Position numbers and translations under genes: made by a program. From JBAOHV01 sp037045265 (GTDB taxonomy: Bacteria > Actinomycetota > Acidimicrobiia > Acidimicrobiales > Microtrichaceae), in assembly GCA_037045265.1 (NCBI GenBank), contig JBAOHV010000024.1:1-64000 (forward strand): a DNA stretch of 64,000 nucleotides, read 5' to 3'. The stretch's first letter is position 1. The number at the start of each line of letters is the position of its first letter. The notes beneath the pieces are model-generated. The model saw only the letters and a list, made by a program, of their open reading frames with translations, was not told where the DNA came from and searched no databases. Of this stretch, positions 10,141 to 18,379 are shown piece by piece.

Positions 10141-10367
10141 GGCAAGCCTCCCCTCGAACGTTGCGTCCGATGGCGGCGCTGCCGCGTCGCGGCACCGCCG
10201 CGCTGTCTGCCGCGACGGCGACGATCGTCGGCGCGCGGCTATTCGACAGTGTGCGCGCTTTGCGGCGCACCGGCGCAGCGCCGTCCTGCGGATGCCTTGG
10301 CATCCGCACCGGCCGGCGGCGGAGCGCGACAGTGCGTCGCGGCCCGGCGAGCGCAGCGGGGCAGCCC

Positions 10368-11260
10368 TCAGCGCGACGAGGGCGTGGGGAGCGTCACCAT
10401 CTGGTCGAGCTGGCCGGTGACCCGGGCGATCACCTGGTCGGCGCTCTCCTCCACCGGCTTGTTGGTGACGTCGATGATGGCGAAGCCGCTCTTGCGAAAG
10501 AGCCGCTGCGCCCACTCGATCTCCTGGGAAGACCGACGCGTACTCGACGTACGCCTCGCCGCCGCCGCTCCCGCCCAGCGCGCGCTGCCGCCAGCTGCGA
10601 TGGCTGCTGAGCGCCTTGGCGTCGATGGTGAGGCCGACGACGCGCCGGCGGTCGACGGTGAACAGCTGCTTGGGCGGGTCGATCCCGGACACCAGCGGGA
10701 TGTTGGCGACCTTCCAGCCCAGCACCGACAGGTAGATCGACAGCGGCGTCTTGCCGACGCGCGAGACGCCGGTCAGCACGACGTCGGCCTGGTCGAGCTC
10801 GTCGGGCCGCATGCCGTCGTCGTGGTCGACGGTGAACTCGATCGCCTTGATCCGCTCGCGGTACGCCATGGTCCTCGCCGTGGTAGCAGCCCCGGCTCGC
10901 CGATCGGCGGCTCGGCCGAACACGCGCCGTCCATCTGCGCGAGCGCGTCGCCGACCGTGTCGACTGCGCGGCGATGCCGCGCTTCGGCGGCCAGCGCGAC
11001 CAGCTGCCCTGCGCAGTCCCGGCTCGACCATGGTGTGCAGGATCATCCCGCCGCGGGCCGCGACCTTGTCGATCGCCGTCCCGTGCAGCTGGGCCGCATG
11101 CTGCGCACCGACGGCGATGACGATGATCTCCGGGGCACGCTGCGCGGGAACTGCGCGAGCGTGACGCGCGCGAGATGCTTGGCCAGCCCGCCGGCGAACC
11201 GCCGGAGATCGATGAACACCGGCGGAGCCGCCGGGGGGCACTGGCGTGGCGTCTGTCCAT
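10368..11260 (-). pseudogene. ppsR: Phosphoenolpyruvate synthase regulatory protein (DUF299 kinase/pyrophosphorylase), frameshifted
   Basis: Bifunctional enzyme that inactivates PEP synthase with ADP and reactivates it with phosphate. Recognisable blocks are GGLAKHLARVTLAQFP near the N-terminus, then IKAIEFTVDHDDGMRPDELD, VVLTGVSRVGKTPLSIYLS (P-loop-like GVSRxGKTP), WKVANIPLVSG and the ending VTGQLDQMVTLPTPSSR. The parts before FTVDHDDG and after YVEYASVF fall in other frames, so two or more indels exist. Its ~297-codon span fits the family. The stop at 10368 and ATG at 11260 were chosen as the ends of the conserved blocks. The ppsA gene itself is not in the window. Confidence 0.75.
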
Positions 11261-11374
11261 CAGCGGTCCTCGGCGGGGAAACGGAGGCGCAACCTGCGGG
11301 CGGCCGCGCGCCTGCGCCCGCGTGGCGGGGCGGCACCTCGCCGGGCCGGGCGGACACGATCGCGGCCGCAGAAA

Positions 11375-11406
11375 CGACGAATCCCGGCCGCAGCCGGGAT
11401 TCGTCG
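11375..11406 (-). terminator. Strong hairpin downstream of rpmA
   Basis: A perfect 14-base-pair stem (CGACGAATCCCGGC and its complement) closes a 4-base loop (CGCA). Read on the minus strand it is followed by TTTCTG. It lies 36 bases after the rpmA stop, so it is the likely end of the rplU-rpmA transcript; it could also serve in reverse for ppsR-side reads. Confidence 0.75.
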
Positions 11407-11441
11407 CGATGCAGCGCGCCTGCGCCACGAACGTCGACCGG

Positions 11442-11709
11442 TCAGGCGGCGACCGGCTCGATGCTCGCTGTCTTCTTCTTGTCCTTGCCCTTGGTGGCGA
11501 AGACGACGCGGCCCTCGACCAGCGCGAACAGCGTGTGGTCCTTGCCCATGCCGACGTTGACGCCCGGATGGATGACCGTGCCGCGCTGGCGGACGATGAT
11601 GCTGCCCGCGCGGATCAGTTCGCCGCCGTAGGACTTGACGCCAAGGCGCTTCGATTCGCGAGTCGCGGCCGTTGCGCGAACTGAGCCGCCTGCCTTTTTT
11701 GTGTGCCAT
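11442..11709 (-). CDS. rpmA: 50S ribosomal protein L27, one frameshift near the N-terminus
   Basis: Ribosomal large-subunit protein near the peptidyl-transferase centre. MAHKK at the start and the block ESKRLGVKSYGGELIRAGSI, then VRQRGTVIHPGVNVGMGKDH, are diagnostic. A single-base indel between ~11,650 and 11,695 moves the frame after MAHKKxGG. The remaining ~70 residues to the stop at 11,442 are intact. Corrected length is ~88 residues, usual for L27. It lies just downstream of rplU, the universal rplU-rpmA arrangement. Because L27 is nearly universal, the break is best read as a sequence error. Confidence 0.88.
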
Positions 11710-11734
11710 GCGTCTGTAACTGCTCCTGCAGCCG

Positions 11735-12049
11735 ACGATTCGCTGTCGCATAATTGCGAGCGTCGGTGTAGCCCTGACGGTGGCCCTGGCTGCTTCCGAT
11801 AGTGCTTGCGCCGGCGCATCTTGAAGATGCGAACCTTGTCGCCGCGTGCCGTGCGCGAGCACGGTGGCCTTGACCGTCGCGCCGGCGACGATCGGCTGCC
11901 CAGATGCGGACGCTCTCGCCCTCCCCGACCATCAGCACCTGGTCGAGAACAACTTCTGCGCCCACGTCCGCCGGTATCTGTTCTACCTTGAGTTTTTCGC
12001 CGGGGGCAACCTTGTACTGCTTGCCGCCGGTTTTTATGACCGCGTACAT
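11735..12049 (-). CDS. rplU: 50S ribosomal protein L21, frameshifted
   Basis: Large-subunit ribosomal protein. The N-terminus MYAVIKTGGKQYKVAPGEKL with KVEQIPADVGAEVVLDQVLM is a textbook L21 start. After VRIWA the frame changes, and the KVRIFKMRRRKHYRK block lies in another frame near 11,800-11,840. The GHRQGYTD block near 11,760-11,790 shifts again. The exact stop is obscured by these indels; 11,735 is an estimate from the family length (~103 residues). A candidate promoter lies ~140 bases upstream. Confidence 0.82.
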
Positions 12050-12498
12050 GGAGAGTACTCCGCAATTGTCGAAAGTTCGCTGCCCCGTTCGGGGGCCGCT
12101 GGCGCGGCGCCGCGCACCCTGCGCCCGCCCGCCGCCCGCACCGCAGCGTCGAAATTGCCGCCGCGGACAGCGGGAGAAAGCCTTGAATTATAAGGCGTTG
12201 ACACCGCGGGCGTGTCAAAACCCGTGCGTACCCATGCGCACTTCCGGCGTGGCGGCGAAGCGCCCCGGCAAACAAGGGGCCGCGCAGCGGCGCCGCCCTC
12301 GTCGGCTCGCGCGGCGGGCGCCGTCGGCTCCCTTGGTCGTTGCGCGGGGTGCGTGACGGCACGCGGCTTCGGTTACAATCCGTCTCCGTTCGGGTCGCCC
12401 TGCCCGGTACGCCCCAGCGTTTTGTCTTGCGGTGCGGCCCTCGTGCCGCCCCGGGAACGGCGCCAGAGAACAGAGCGCCCGCACCGCATCGACATCCC
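12050..12498. other. Divergent intergenic region between rplU and the polyprenyl synthase gene
   Basis: About 450 bases with no convincing gene. It should hold the promoters of both divergent units. A leftward candidate is at 12,187-12,218. For the rightward gene a TACAAT hexamer at 12,374-12,379 is a possible -10 without a clear -35. GC-rich short ORFs here have no recognisable features. Confidence 0.5.
12187..12218 (-). promoter_or_regulatory. Candidate sigma70 promoter for rplU-rpmA
   Basis: On the minus strand a perfect TTGACA (12,218-12,213) precedes a perfect TATAAT (12,192-12,187). The spacer is 20 bases, longer than the usual 17, which may reflect indels in this part of the sequence. 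Both hexamers being exact in a GC-rich region supports the call. Confidence 0.5.
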
Positions 12499-13486
12499 GT
12501 GACCATCGAATCCCTGAATGCACGCCCTCGCCGCGGACCTCGGCGTCGGTCGACCGCGCGCTGCGCGCAAAGCCTCGATTCGGACGTCGCGCTGATCCGG
12601 CAGGTCGCCGACTACATCATCGCCGGCGGCGGCAAGCGGCTGCGCCCGGCGCTGCTGGTGCTGTCGGCGCGCGCCTGCGGCTATCCGCGGCAGCCGACCA
12701 GTCACACGCTCGCCGCAGTCGGTCGAGATGATCCACACCGCGACGCTGCTGCACGACGACGTCGTCGACGAAAGCCGAGCTGCGTCGCGGGCACGCCACC
12801 GCCAATGCGCGACTTCGGCAATGCCGCCAGCGTGCTGGTCGGCGACTTCCTCTACTCGCGCGCGTTCCAGCTGATGGTGGGCCTGGGCTCGGTCCGCGTG
12901 CTCGAGATCCTCTCCGAACGCGACCAACGCGATCGCCGAAGGCGAGGTCCTGCAGCTGATGAACGCCGGCGACTCCGGACCTCGACGAGGCGAGCTACCT
13001 CGAGGTCATCCAGCGCAAGACCGCGAAGCTGTTCGAGGCGGCCGGCGCAGCTCGGCGCCGTGCTCGCCGACTGCGGGCCCGACTACGAAGCCCGGCTCGC
13101 GCGCTACGGAATGCACCTCGGCACCGCCTTCCAGCTGGTCGACGACGTGCTCGACTACTCGCGGCGACATCAGACGCCATCGGCAAGAACCTGGGCGACG
13201 ACCTCGCCGAGGGCAAGATGACCCTGCCGCTGATCCGCGCGATCGAGGTCGGCACGCCGGACGAAGCGGCGATCATCCGCAACGCGATCACCGGCGGCCG
13301 GCCTCACCGAGTTCCGCCCGGTGCTGGAGGTGCTCGACCCGCACGCGGCGCGCTGGACCACGCGCGGGCCTGCGCGCAGCGCGAGAGCGACGCCGCGGTT
13401 GCCTGCGTTTCGACACTGCCGGCATACGCCGCACCGCGAAAAGCCTGCTAGAATTAGCGTCCTTCGCCGTTCGCAGGGCTCACTAG
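12499..13486 (+). pseudogene. ispB: Polyprenyl (octaprenyl) diphosphate synthase, frameshifted
   Basis: Trans-prenyltransferase that builds the ubiquinone side chain. Blocks in order: LDSDVALIRQVADYIIAGGG with KRLRPALLVLSARACGY, HTATLLHDDVVDESELRRG-like (first DDxxD motif, in a shifted frame), FGNAASVLVGDFLYSRAFQL, IQRKTAKLFEA, HLGTAFQLVDDVLDYS (second aspartate motif) and NLGDDLAEGKMTLPLIRAIE. The ending ELASFAVRRAH with stop at 13,486 fits the family C-terminus. At least four indels separate these blocks. GTG at 12,499 (MTIESLN) is the probable start. The position, divergent from rplU-rpmA and before tRNA-Pro, is a known betaproteobacterial order. Confidence 0.83.
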
Positions 13487-13601
13487 CAAACGGGTTGCCG
13501 GTCAAGGCGCGACACGCGTCCCAGCCGGCCGAAGCGCCCGCGGGTCGTCGTTTCCCGCCGCGGACGAGTCCGGACTCCCAATCGATCCGGCAGCAGTGAA
13601 T

Positions 13602-13678
13602 CGGGGTGTAGCTTAGCCTGGTAGAGCGCTACGTTCGGGACGTAGAGGCCGGAGGTTCAAATCCTCTCACCCCGACCA
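13602..13678 (+). tRNA. tRNA-Pro (CGG)
   Basis: A complete cloverleaf from CGGGGTG to CCCCG plus discriminator and an encoded CCA end. The anticodon stem CTACG/CGTAG encloses the loop TTCGGGA, giving anticodon CGG. The T arm GGTTCAAATCC is canonical. Sequence composition changes right after this gene, and small orphan genes follow, so it may be the integration site of an island. Confidence 0.95.
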
Positions 13679-13705
13679 ATAATCAAGCACTTAGAGCAAG
13701 TCTAG

Positions 13706-13741
13706 GTGCCAGCATCAAGTCCGTGCCAGCGGAGTGCCAGC
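13706..13741 (+). repeat. Three GTGCCAGC direct repeats just after tRNA-Pro
   Basis: GTGCCAGC occurs at 13,706-13,713, 13,723-13,730 and 13,734-13,741, starting 28 bases after the tRNA. Short spaced direct repeats beside a tRNA 3' end are typical of integrase or excisionase arm sites at the edge of an integrative element. No second copy of the tRNA end is visible in the rest of this segment, and no integrase gene is present. Confidence 0.4.
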
Positions 13742-13891
13742 ACGATCCCATCCTGCCGCCGATCGAAAGGACTGCCTGTCGACGGCGCATCGACATTCGG
13801 TAACTAATGTGGTAGCAAGGCGCCTTTACAGGGAACACGGCCGCTGATAGCCTCGTCTAACCTGTAGCGCCGAGCTATCCGGGAGAATGTT

Positions 13892-14389
13892 GTGACGCGT
13901 ATTGATCGTGAGCGCACCGAGTTGTGCAGTTTCACAGCAAACGTGAGCGAGTCAGCCGCGCGTAGTCTCGACCTGCTGCGCGCGATCGAAAGCACGTTGG
14001 ACGGGTTGGATCATCTGGCCGACCGCCTGCATGCCGATACTGCTTTTGCGGAAAAGGCGTTTGCGGGGCTAGACCGCGCAGGGGGCGCTATTGACGCCGA
14101 CGAGAAACTCCAGGGAGCACTTGAGTTCGCGCAGGGAAAGGTCGCGGAACTGCATCACGTGTTAGTAGGAAAGAGGCAACACGCTCGCGACGATTGTCAA
14201 TTGCGCGAAGAGGACGGAATTGAAGCCGCTTATTGTCGAGCGATCGCCGCCGCGGCGGACCTTCACAACGCCATTAATGCGCTTCGGTGGAACATCGGTG
14301 AGCACGACATCGACGCGCAACCTGCGGGACTGAGCAAACGCTACTCGGTCGCCGAGATCGACAATCTATTTGACGACCTGGCCGCGTGA
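13892..14389 (+). CDS. Uncharacterised 165-residue protein, possible antitoxin partner
   Basis: Not recognised. It starts at GTG 13,892 after a GGGAGA-like ribosome site. The sequence is helical and acidic (for example SARSLDLLRAIESTLDGLDH and EKLQGALEFAQGKVAELHHV), with coiled-coil-like spacing and no membrane segment or signal. The C-terminal YSVAEIDNLFDDLAA resembles the flexible acidic tail many antitoxins use to cover a toxin. Its stop overlaps the start of the next gene by four bases (GTGA), so the two are translationally coupled. No DNA-binding domain is evident, which is unusual for a type II antitoxin. Codon use is less GC-rich than in the neighbours. Confidence 0.6.
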   Translation: MTRIDRERTELCSFTANVSESAARSLDLLRAIESTLDGLDHLADRLHADTAFAEKAFAGLDRAGGAIDADEKLQGALEFAQGKVAELHHVLVGKRQHARDDCQLREEDGIEAAYCRAIAAAADLHNAINALRWNIGEHDIDAQPAGLSKRYSVAEIDNLFDDLAA

Positions 14390-14667
14390 CGCGCCCTCAC
14401 CCCATTCAGGGCGTACAGTTCACCGCGACATTCAAGCGCCAGTTTAGGAAACTCCCGCCGGACTTGCAGGATGCGGTAAAGCAAGCTGTTCGCGACTTGA
14501 CGGCGGACCCACACCCGGCGCGATACCGCCTGGAAAAACAGGCCCGCGACATTTGGACAATTCACGTTACGCGCAATCACTCGCACAAACTTAGTTTCGA
14601 GTTGGTGGGTGATACCGCGGTGCTTCGGAAAGTCGGCACCCACAAGGAAATCGACCGCACAGCATGA
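14386..14667 (+). CDS. RelE/ParE-superfamily toxin-like protein
   Basis: A 93-residue basic protein. VQFTATFKRQFRKLPPDLQD followed by AVKQAVRDLTADPHPARYRL has the helical hairpin of RelE/ParE toxins, and the second half (DIWTIHVTRNHSHKLSFELV, then LRKVGTHKEIDR) has the beta-sheet pattern ending in a GTHxE-like motif. Toxins of this fold either cleave mRNA on the ribosome or poison gyrase; the sequence alone does not decide. It is coupled by a 4-base overlap to the upstream 165-residue gene. Toxin after antitoxin is the common order. The pair follows tRNA-Pro in a stretch of lower GC, which suggests acquisition by transfer. Confidence 0.65.
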   Translation: MTRPHPIQGVQFTATFKRQFRKLPPDLQDAVKQAVRDLTADPHPARYRLEKQARDIWTIHVTRNHSHKLSFELVGDTAVLRKVGTHKEIDRTA

Positions 14668-14815
14668 AGAGCCCCGCCTGACCGCAGCGGGACAGGGAGC
14701 GCCGTGGAGGTCGGCGCGCAACGTCATCGTGCCGCCGGTCAAGCGTCGGCGCCACTGGCCGAAGTGACGGACGCCAATCGGCGCAATTGCTACTTTCATT
14801 GCGTCACGTCCTGGT

Positions 14816-15061
14816 CTAGTCGATACCCAGTTCGCGACGAATTCTCTGCCCCTCGCTTTCTTTGGGTGAATACCCTCGCGTTCGTCGGAACATGTCGATT
14901 TGATGTTCGCCGCGGCGGCGGTTCCAGTCCTCCCACTTGTCAATCATGGTCCCGACGAACACGACGATGACCAGCAGCATCACCAGTCCAAAGACCCAAG
15001 AAACTAGCGTTCCGAGGCCAACGATAGCGACAAGAATGGCAAGCAGAATTAGGTTTTGCAT
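14816..15061 (-). CDS. Small membrane protein of unknown function (81 residues)
   Basis: Not recognised. The N-terminal half is a pair of closely spaced hydrophobic helices (LILLAILVAIVGLGTLVSW and VFGLVMLLVIVVFVGTMI). The C-terminal half is charged and soluble (DKWEDWNRRRGEHQ, then ESEGQRIRRELGID). This looks like a two-helix inner-membrane protein with a cytoplasmic tail. It lies on the opposite strand from the toxin pair and next to another small membrane gene. Confidence 0.5.
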   Translation of the reverse strand: MQNLILLAILVAIVGLGTLVSWVFGLVMLLVIVVFVGTMIDKWEDWNRRRGEHQIDMFRRTRGYSPKESEGQRIRRELGID

Positions 15062-15100
15062 GGCGTTGCCGGCTCGCTTGTCTGGACTAAAGCGGCCGAC

Positions 15101-15283
15101 TTAGTCGTCGTTCACGGAACGCTCCTCCAGCCAGTCAATTGCGTGCAACAGAAAATTTCGGTTGCTGTTATCGATGAATATGACCAAGTACTGCACCAAG
15201 ACTAGGACAGCACCAACGACGAGGAATGTTCGCCATCTGTCTTCATCTACAAGCCCCGACTGGGCCCACGCAGAGAAGTACAA
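15101..15283 (-). CDS. Small single-pass membrane protein of unknown function (60 residues)
   Basis: Not recognised. One hydrophobic segment (TFLVVGAVLVLVQYLVIFID) lies between a short polar N-terminus and an acidic tail (DWLEERSVNDD). It is 39 bases upstream of the next small membrane gene on the same strand, so the two may be cotranscribed. Low GC compared with genes on either side. Confidence 0.4.
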   Translation of the reverse strand: MYFSAWAQSGLVDEDRWRTFLVVGAVLVLVQYLVIFIDNSNRNFLLHAIDWLEERSVNDD

Positions 15284-15497
15284 AGCCTATTTGGCAACGA
15301 CTGCAAAATTTCTGATCTCGACCGTAATCGTCCTGTAGTTTGCTATAGACCTCACCCTTAGTTGCTAGGTAATGGAAGAGATTCTCGTGCTTCGGCATTG
15401 CCGTCCCCCAAAAATGCGAACGATTCCGCAGTCCTCACGCCGCTGGAAGGTCCCAATAACGATGCAATGTTCGCCGGGAAGTGTAGGGCGGGACCAC
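15284..15497. other. Junction between the two genomic segments
   Basis: To the left lies lower-GC sequence after a betaproteobacterial tRNA-Pro. To the right, on the minus strand, an actinobacterial rodA frame runs cleanly to HVQARV at 15,498. The next 43 codons (beginning WSRPTLPGEH) have no similarity to RodA, which normally continues with a WLxP-type motif and more helices. The break therefore lies close to 15,480-15,497. No transposase, inverted repeat or target duplication is visible at the joint, so a misassembly is more likely than insertion. Confidence 0.7.
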
Positions 15498-16352
15498 ACG
15501 CGGGCCTGGACGTGGGAGAACCTGGTCCAGGCGAGCCATGAGCTGACCGAGAACAGCGCGGCACCTACCAGGACGTAGCTGGCGCGGCCTGTGGCCACGT
15601 AGAGCATCACCATGAAGAGCACGAAGAACAGCAGCGCGGAACCCAGGTCGCGTTCGAACACCACCACGATGAGCGACACGCCGACCGCCAGGAGGATCGG
15701 CGCGAAGTGCTTGGGATCGGGTGTGTTGATCCGACCGATCCGGAACGTCGCCACGCCGAGCAGCTCGCGGCGCTCGTTCAGGTAGCCGGCGAAGAAGACC
15801 GCCAGGCACAACTTGGCGAACTCGCCGGGCTGGAAGTTGACCGGCCCGATCGACACCCAGATCCGCGAGCCGTTGATCTCCTGTCCGATTCCGGGCACGA
15901 GCGGGAGCACCAGGAGCACCATGCCCAACAGGCCGAACGTGTACCGGTAGCGCTGGAGCACCTTCACGTCACGGACGACCGCCAGGGTCAGCACGTAGCC
16001 GACGATCCCGACCGCGGTCCACGACGCCTGGAGCCCCGCCAGCTCGTCGTCGATCCGCGCGATGAAGACGTAGCCGATGCCGTTGAGAAGCGCCGCCAGT
16101 GGCAGGAACAGCGGATCGGCCAGCGGTGCCAGGTAACGGGTCGCGATGTGTGCGCCGACGAGCAGGGCGAGGAGAACCCCGAGGAAGGGAACGATGTCGG
16201 CCGGGGAGCGACGCGCTGCGACCGAGGCTCGCCAGTGCGTAGGTACCACACGTGATGAGCACGACCAGGATGAGAAGTCCGAGCTCGGTCCTGCGGCGAC
16301 GACGGCCGAGGGCGGCCGGTGACGCCGCTGCGGTGATGCTGGTCGCTGTCAC
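15498..16352 (-). pseudogene. rodA: RodA/FtsW-family peptidoglycan polymerase, truncated by the junction and frameshifted
   Basis: SEDS-family glycosyltransferase that polymerises glycan strands for cell elongation; integral membrane protein. GTG at 16,352 overlaps the pstP stop (GTGA). The first helix (TELGLLILVVLITCGTYALA) is in the pstP frame. A single-base indel near 16,210 moves the frame to PADIVPFLGVLLALLVGAHI. The signature NGSRIWVSIGPVNFQPGEFA with KLCLAVFFAGYLNERREL is intact, as is the helix after VFERDLGSALLFFVLFMVML. The protein stops matching the family after HVQARV, so about the last 150 residues are missing. In other Actinobacteria pbpA, pknA and pknB follow; here they are absent. 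Confidence 0.85.
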
Positions 16353-17877
16353 GCCGGGGGTTGGGCGGCCGGAACGTCGGGGGCCACCGGTGCCAGCGGG
16401 TCCGGTGCCGGGGGCACGGTCTCGACCGGCGGCGGCACCGTCGTCGTGGTCGTCGTGGTCGTCGTGGTCGTAGTGGTCGTCGTGGTCGTAGTGGTTCGCG
16501 TCTTCGAGGTTCGCCACGTACCGCTGCGCACCGTCGAGCTCGCTGAAGGTCCGCCGCCGCTCCTCGACGTCGGCGCGGTCGCGGTCGGTCAGATCTGACA
16601 GCTCGACGTCGGAGCCCTGCTCCACCTCGGGTTGGATCCAGAGGAACCCGCTGGGTGTTCCCCGGTAGATGGCGACCGTGGCACCGTCGGGTCCGACGAA
16701 CCAACCACGGCCAGCCATGAGCGCGACGATCCCGAACGCTCCAGCGATCAGCAACAGGATCACGACGATGAACACCGGGGTCCGCCAGGTGATCCCTTGG
16801 CGAGGGGACCGACCTGCAGCACCGCCATCGCCGTCGCCCTCCGGCCTTCCAGCAGCGTCGCTGTCGGCACCGGCGGCAGCGCGGTCCAGCGCGTCATCGA
16901 GCTCTCCCAGGTCGACATCTCCCGACGCGAGCGGCTCCTCGCCCCCCTCGGTGTCGTCGGGCGACTCCAGCGGGTCGTCGTCGGTGGGCGGGTCATCCTC
17001 GCCCGACGGCTCTTCGTCGGGGTCACGGGGTGGTGCTGGCGAGATCGGCACCAACGGCACCGTCGCGGTGTCGTTGACGGGGTCGTGGTAGGCGTCGTCC
17101 AGGTCGACGGTCGGCGTGGCGATTCGACGGAACCGTCCGGCCAGGGCGTCGGTGGGCCTGTCGGCGTCGACCAGGTCGACCACGACCGCCGTGATGTTGT
17201 CGCGCCCGCCCGACGCGTCGGCCTCGGCCGCCAACCGACGTGCGGCCACCTCGGCCTCGTCACCCTCTCCGAGGATCTCGGCGATCCCGGCCTCGGACAA
17301 CTCGTTGAACAAGCCGTCGCTGCACAGGAGGAGCCGGTCCCCCTCGCACGGGGCGAGCAGCCAGGCGTCGACCACCACCAGGGCCTCGACCCCGAGTGCC
17401 CTGGTCAGCACGTTGCGCTGGGGATGCACCTCGGCCTCTTCGGGCGTTATCCGCCCTTCACGCACGAGGGTCTCGACCAGCGAGTGGTCCTCGGTCAGGC
17501 GGATGAGTTCGCCCCCGGCGAACAGGTAGACGCGGCTGTCGCCCACGTTGAGCACAGCAAGGTGTTCGCCATCCTCGTCGACCACACCGACGACGCAGAC
17601 CGTGGTCCCCATGCCACGCAGCGACTCGTCCTCGGCGGCACGCTCGTTGATCGCGCGGTTCGCCAGGTGCACAGCGAGCACCAGGTCCGCCAGCGACCGG
17701 CGGCCCGCCGTGCCGCTCAGGACCTCGACGGTCAGCGCCGAGGCGACCTCGCCCGCACGGTGTCCACCCATTCCGTCGGCGACGGCGACCAGGTCGTCGG
17801 TGACCAGGAACGAGTCCTCGTTCGCCGTTCGGACCTGACCCACGAGGGACGAGGACCCCGGCGTTCAGACGAATCAC
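16349..17877 (-). CDS. pstP: PP2C-family Ser/Thr phosphatase PstP, with two apparent frameshifts
   Basis: Membrane-anchored phosphatase that removes phosphate from proteins modified by PknA/PknB-type kinases. The catalytic domain has NEDSFL, VADGMGGHRAGEVAS (metal-binding Asp), GMGTTVCVV, LNVGDSRVYL, TEDHSLV, LLLCSDGLFNEL and GGRDNITAVVV. An acidic linker and one transmembrane helix (FIVVILLLIAGAFGIVALMA) follow, then an extracellular part. An extra base near 16,496 separates the last domain from a long poly-threonine run ending in PVAPDVPAAQPPA. Another indel near 17,855 separates the GTG at 17,877, which overlaps the fhaB stop, from the domain; alternatively the protein starts at GTG 17,843. 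Confidence 0.85.
16431..16500. repeat. Low-complexity ACC/ACG threonine-codon run in pstP
   Basis: Repeated GTCGTGGTC-type trinucleotides on the plus strand encode about 19 consecutive threonines on the minus strand, in the extracellular tail of PstP. Such Thr/Pro linkers are common in actinobacterial wall-spanning proteins. The apparent frameshift lies right at its edge, which fits slippage during sequencing or replication. Confidence 0.7.
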
Positions 17878-18368
17878 CGGACCTCCATGACCACGTTGCC
17901 GACCTGTACACGGTCACCCAGACGCGCGGGCATCTGGCCCACCGCACGGGTGCCGTTGACCCAGGTCCCGTTGGTTGAACCCAGGTCCTCGACGAAGACC
18001 GACCCGTCGCGGACGAAGAGGCGACAGTGGACCTGCGAGACGTACTGCTCGTCGAGCACGATCGAACAACCACCGGCACGGCCGACCGTCAGCTCGGGGC
18101 CGAGCACGAACTCGGCACCCGCCCGCCCCGCCGGTTCGACGATCACCAACCGCGTGGGAGTGGTGACTCCGCGCCTGGCCTTGGTCGGCTTTGCCGCTTT
18201 GGGCACCTTGGCGGACTTGCCGCGCCGACCCACCGCCGGATCGACGCCGGCGGGGACGACCTTCGGTGGGTTCACCTCGGACCACACGGCGCGCAGAACG
18301 CGCAGGAAGAACAGGTACAGGAGCGCCAGCAGGCACAGCTTGAGGACGGTGAGCAGCTGCTCGGACAC
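17874..18368 (-). CDS. fhaB: FHA-domain membrane protein FhaB (FipA-like)
   Basis: Phosphothreonine-binding protein of the cell-wall and division signalling cluster. One N-terminal transmembrane helix (LKLCLLALLYLFFLRVLRAV) is followed by a basic linker and a C-terminal FHA domain. The FHA core is LTVGRAGGCSIVLDE, then VSQVHCRLFVRDG and VEDLGSTNGTWVNG, with the conserved GR, SxxH and NG positions. Length 164 matches mycobacterial FhaB. The stop overlaps the pstP start by four bases, so the two are coupled. The order fhaA-fhaB-pstP-rodA is conserved near actinobacterial origins. Confidence 0.9.
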   Translation of the reverse strand: MSEQLLTVLKLCLLALLYLFFLRVLRAVWSEVNPPKVVPAGVDPAVGRRGKSAKVPKAAKPTKARRGVTTPTRLVIVEPAGRAGAEFVLGPELTVGRAGGCSIVLDEQYVSQVHCRLFVRDGSVFVEDLGSTNGTWVNGTRAVGQMPARLGDRVQVGNVVMEVR

Positions 18369-18379
18369 TGTGGGCGAGC

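Noticed and set aside
13680..15360. CRISPR array or IS element behind tRNA-Pro
   Set aside because: Repeats are only 8 bases, three in number, without spacers of equal length; no transposase frame or terminal inverted repeats were seen.
15358..15564. Small minus-strand frame across the join (ALHFPANIASLLGPSSG)
   Set aside because: It starts in rodA sequence and crosses the contig break, so it cannot be a real gene as read; the left portion might be the tail of an unidentified gene.
16230..16500. Long His/Asp-rich repeat protein (HYDHDDHYDHDD) on the minus strand
   Set aside because: It is the wrong frame of the PstP threonine-codon run after a one-base shift; the other frame gives a normal Thr/Pro linker and a stop that overlaps the rodA start.
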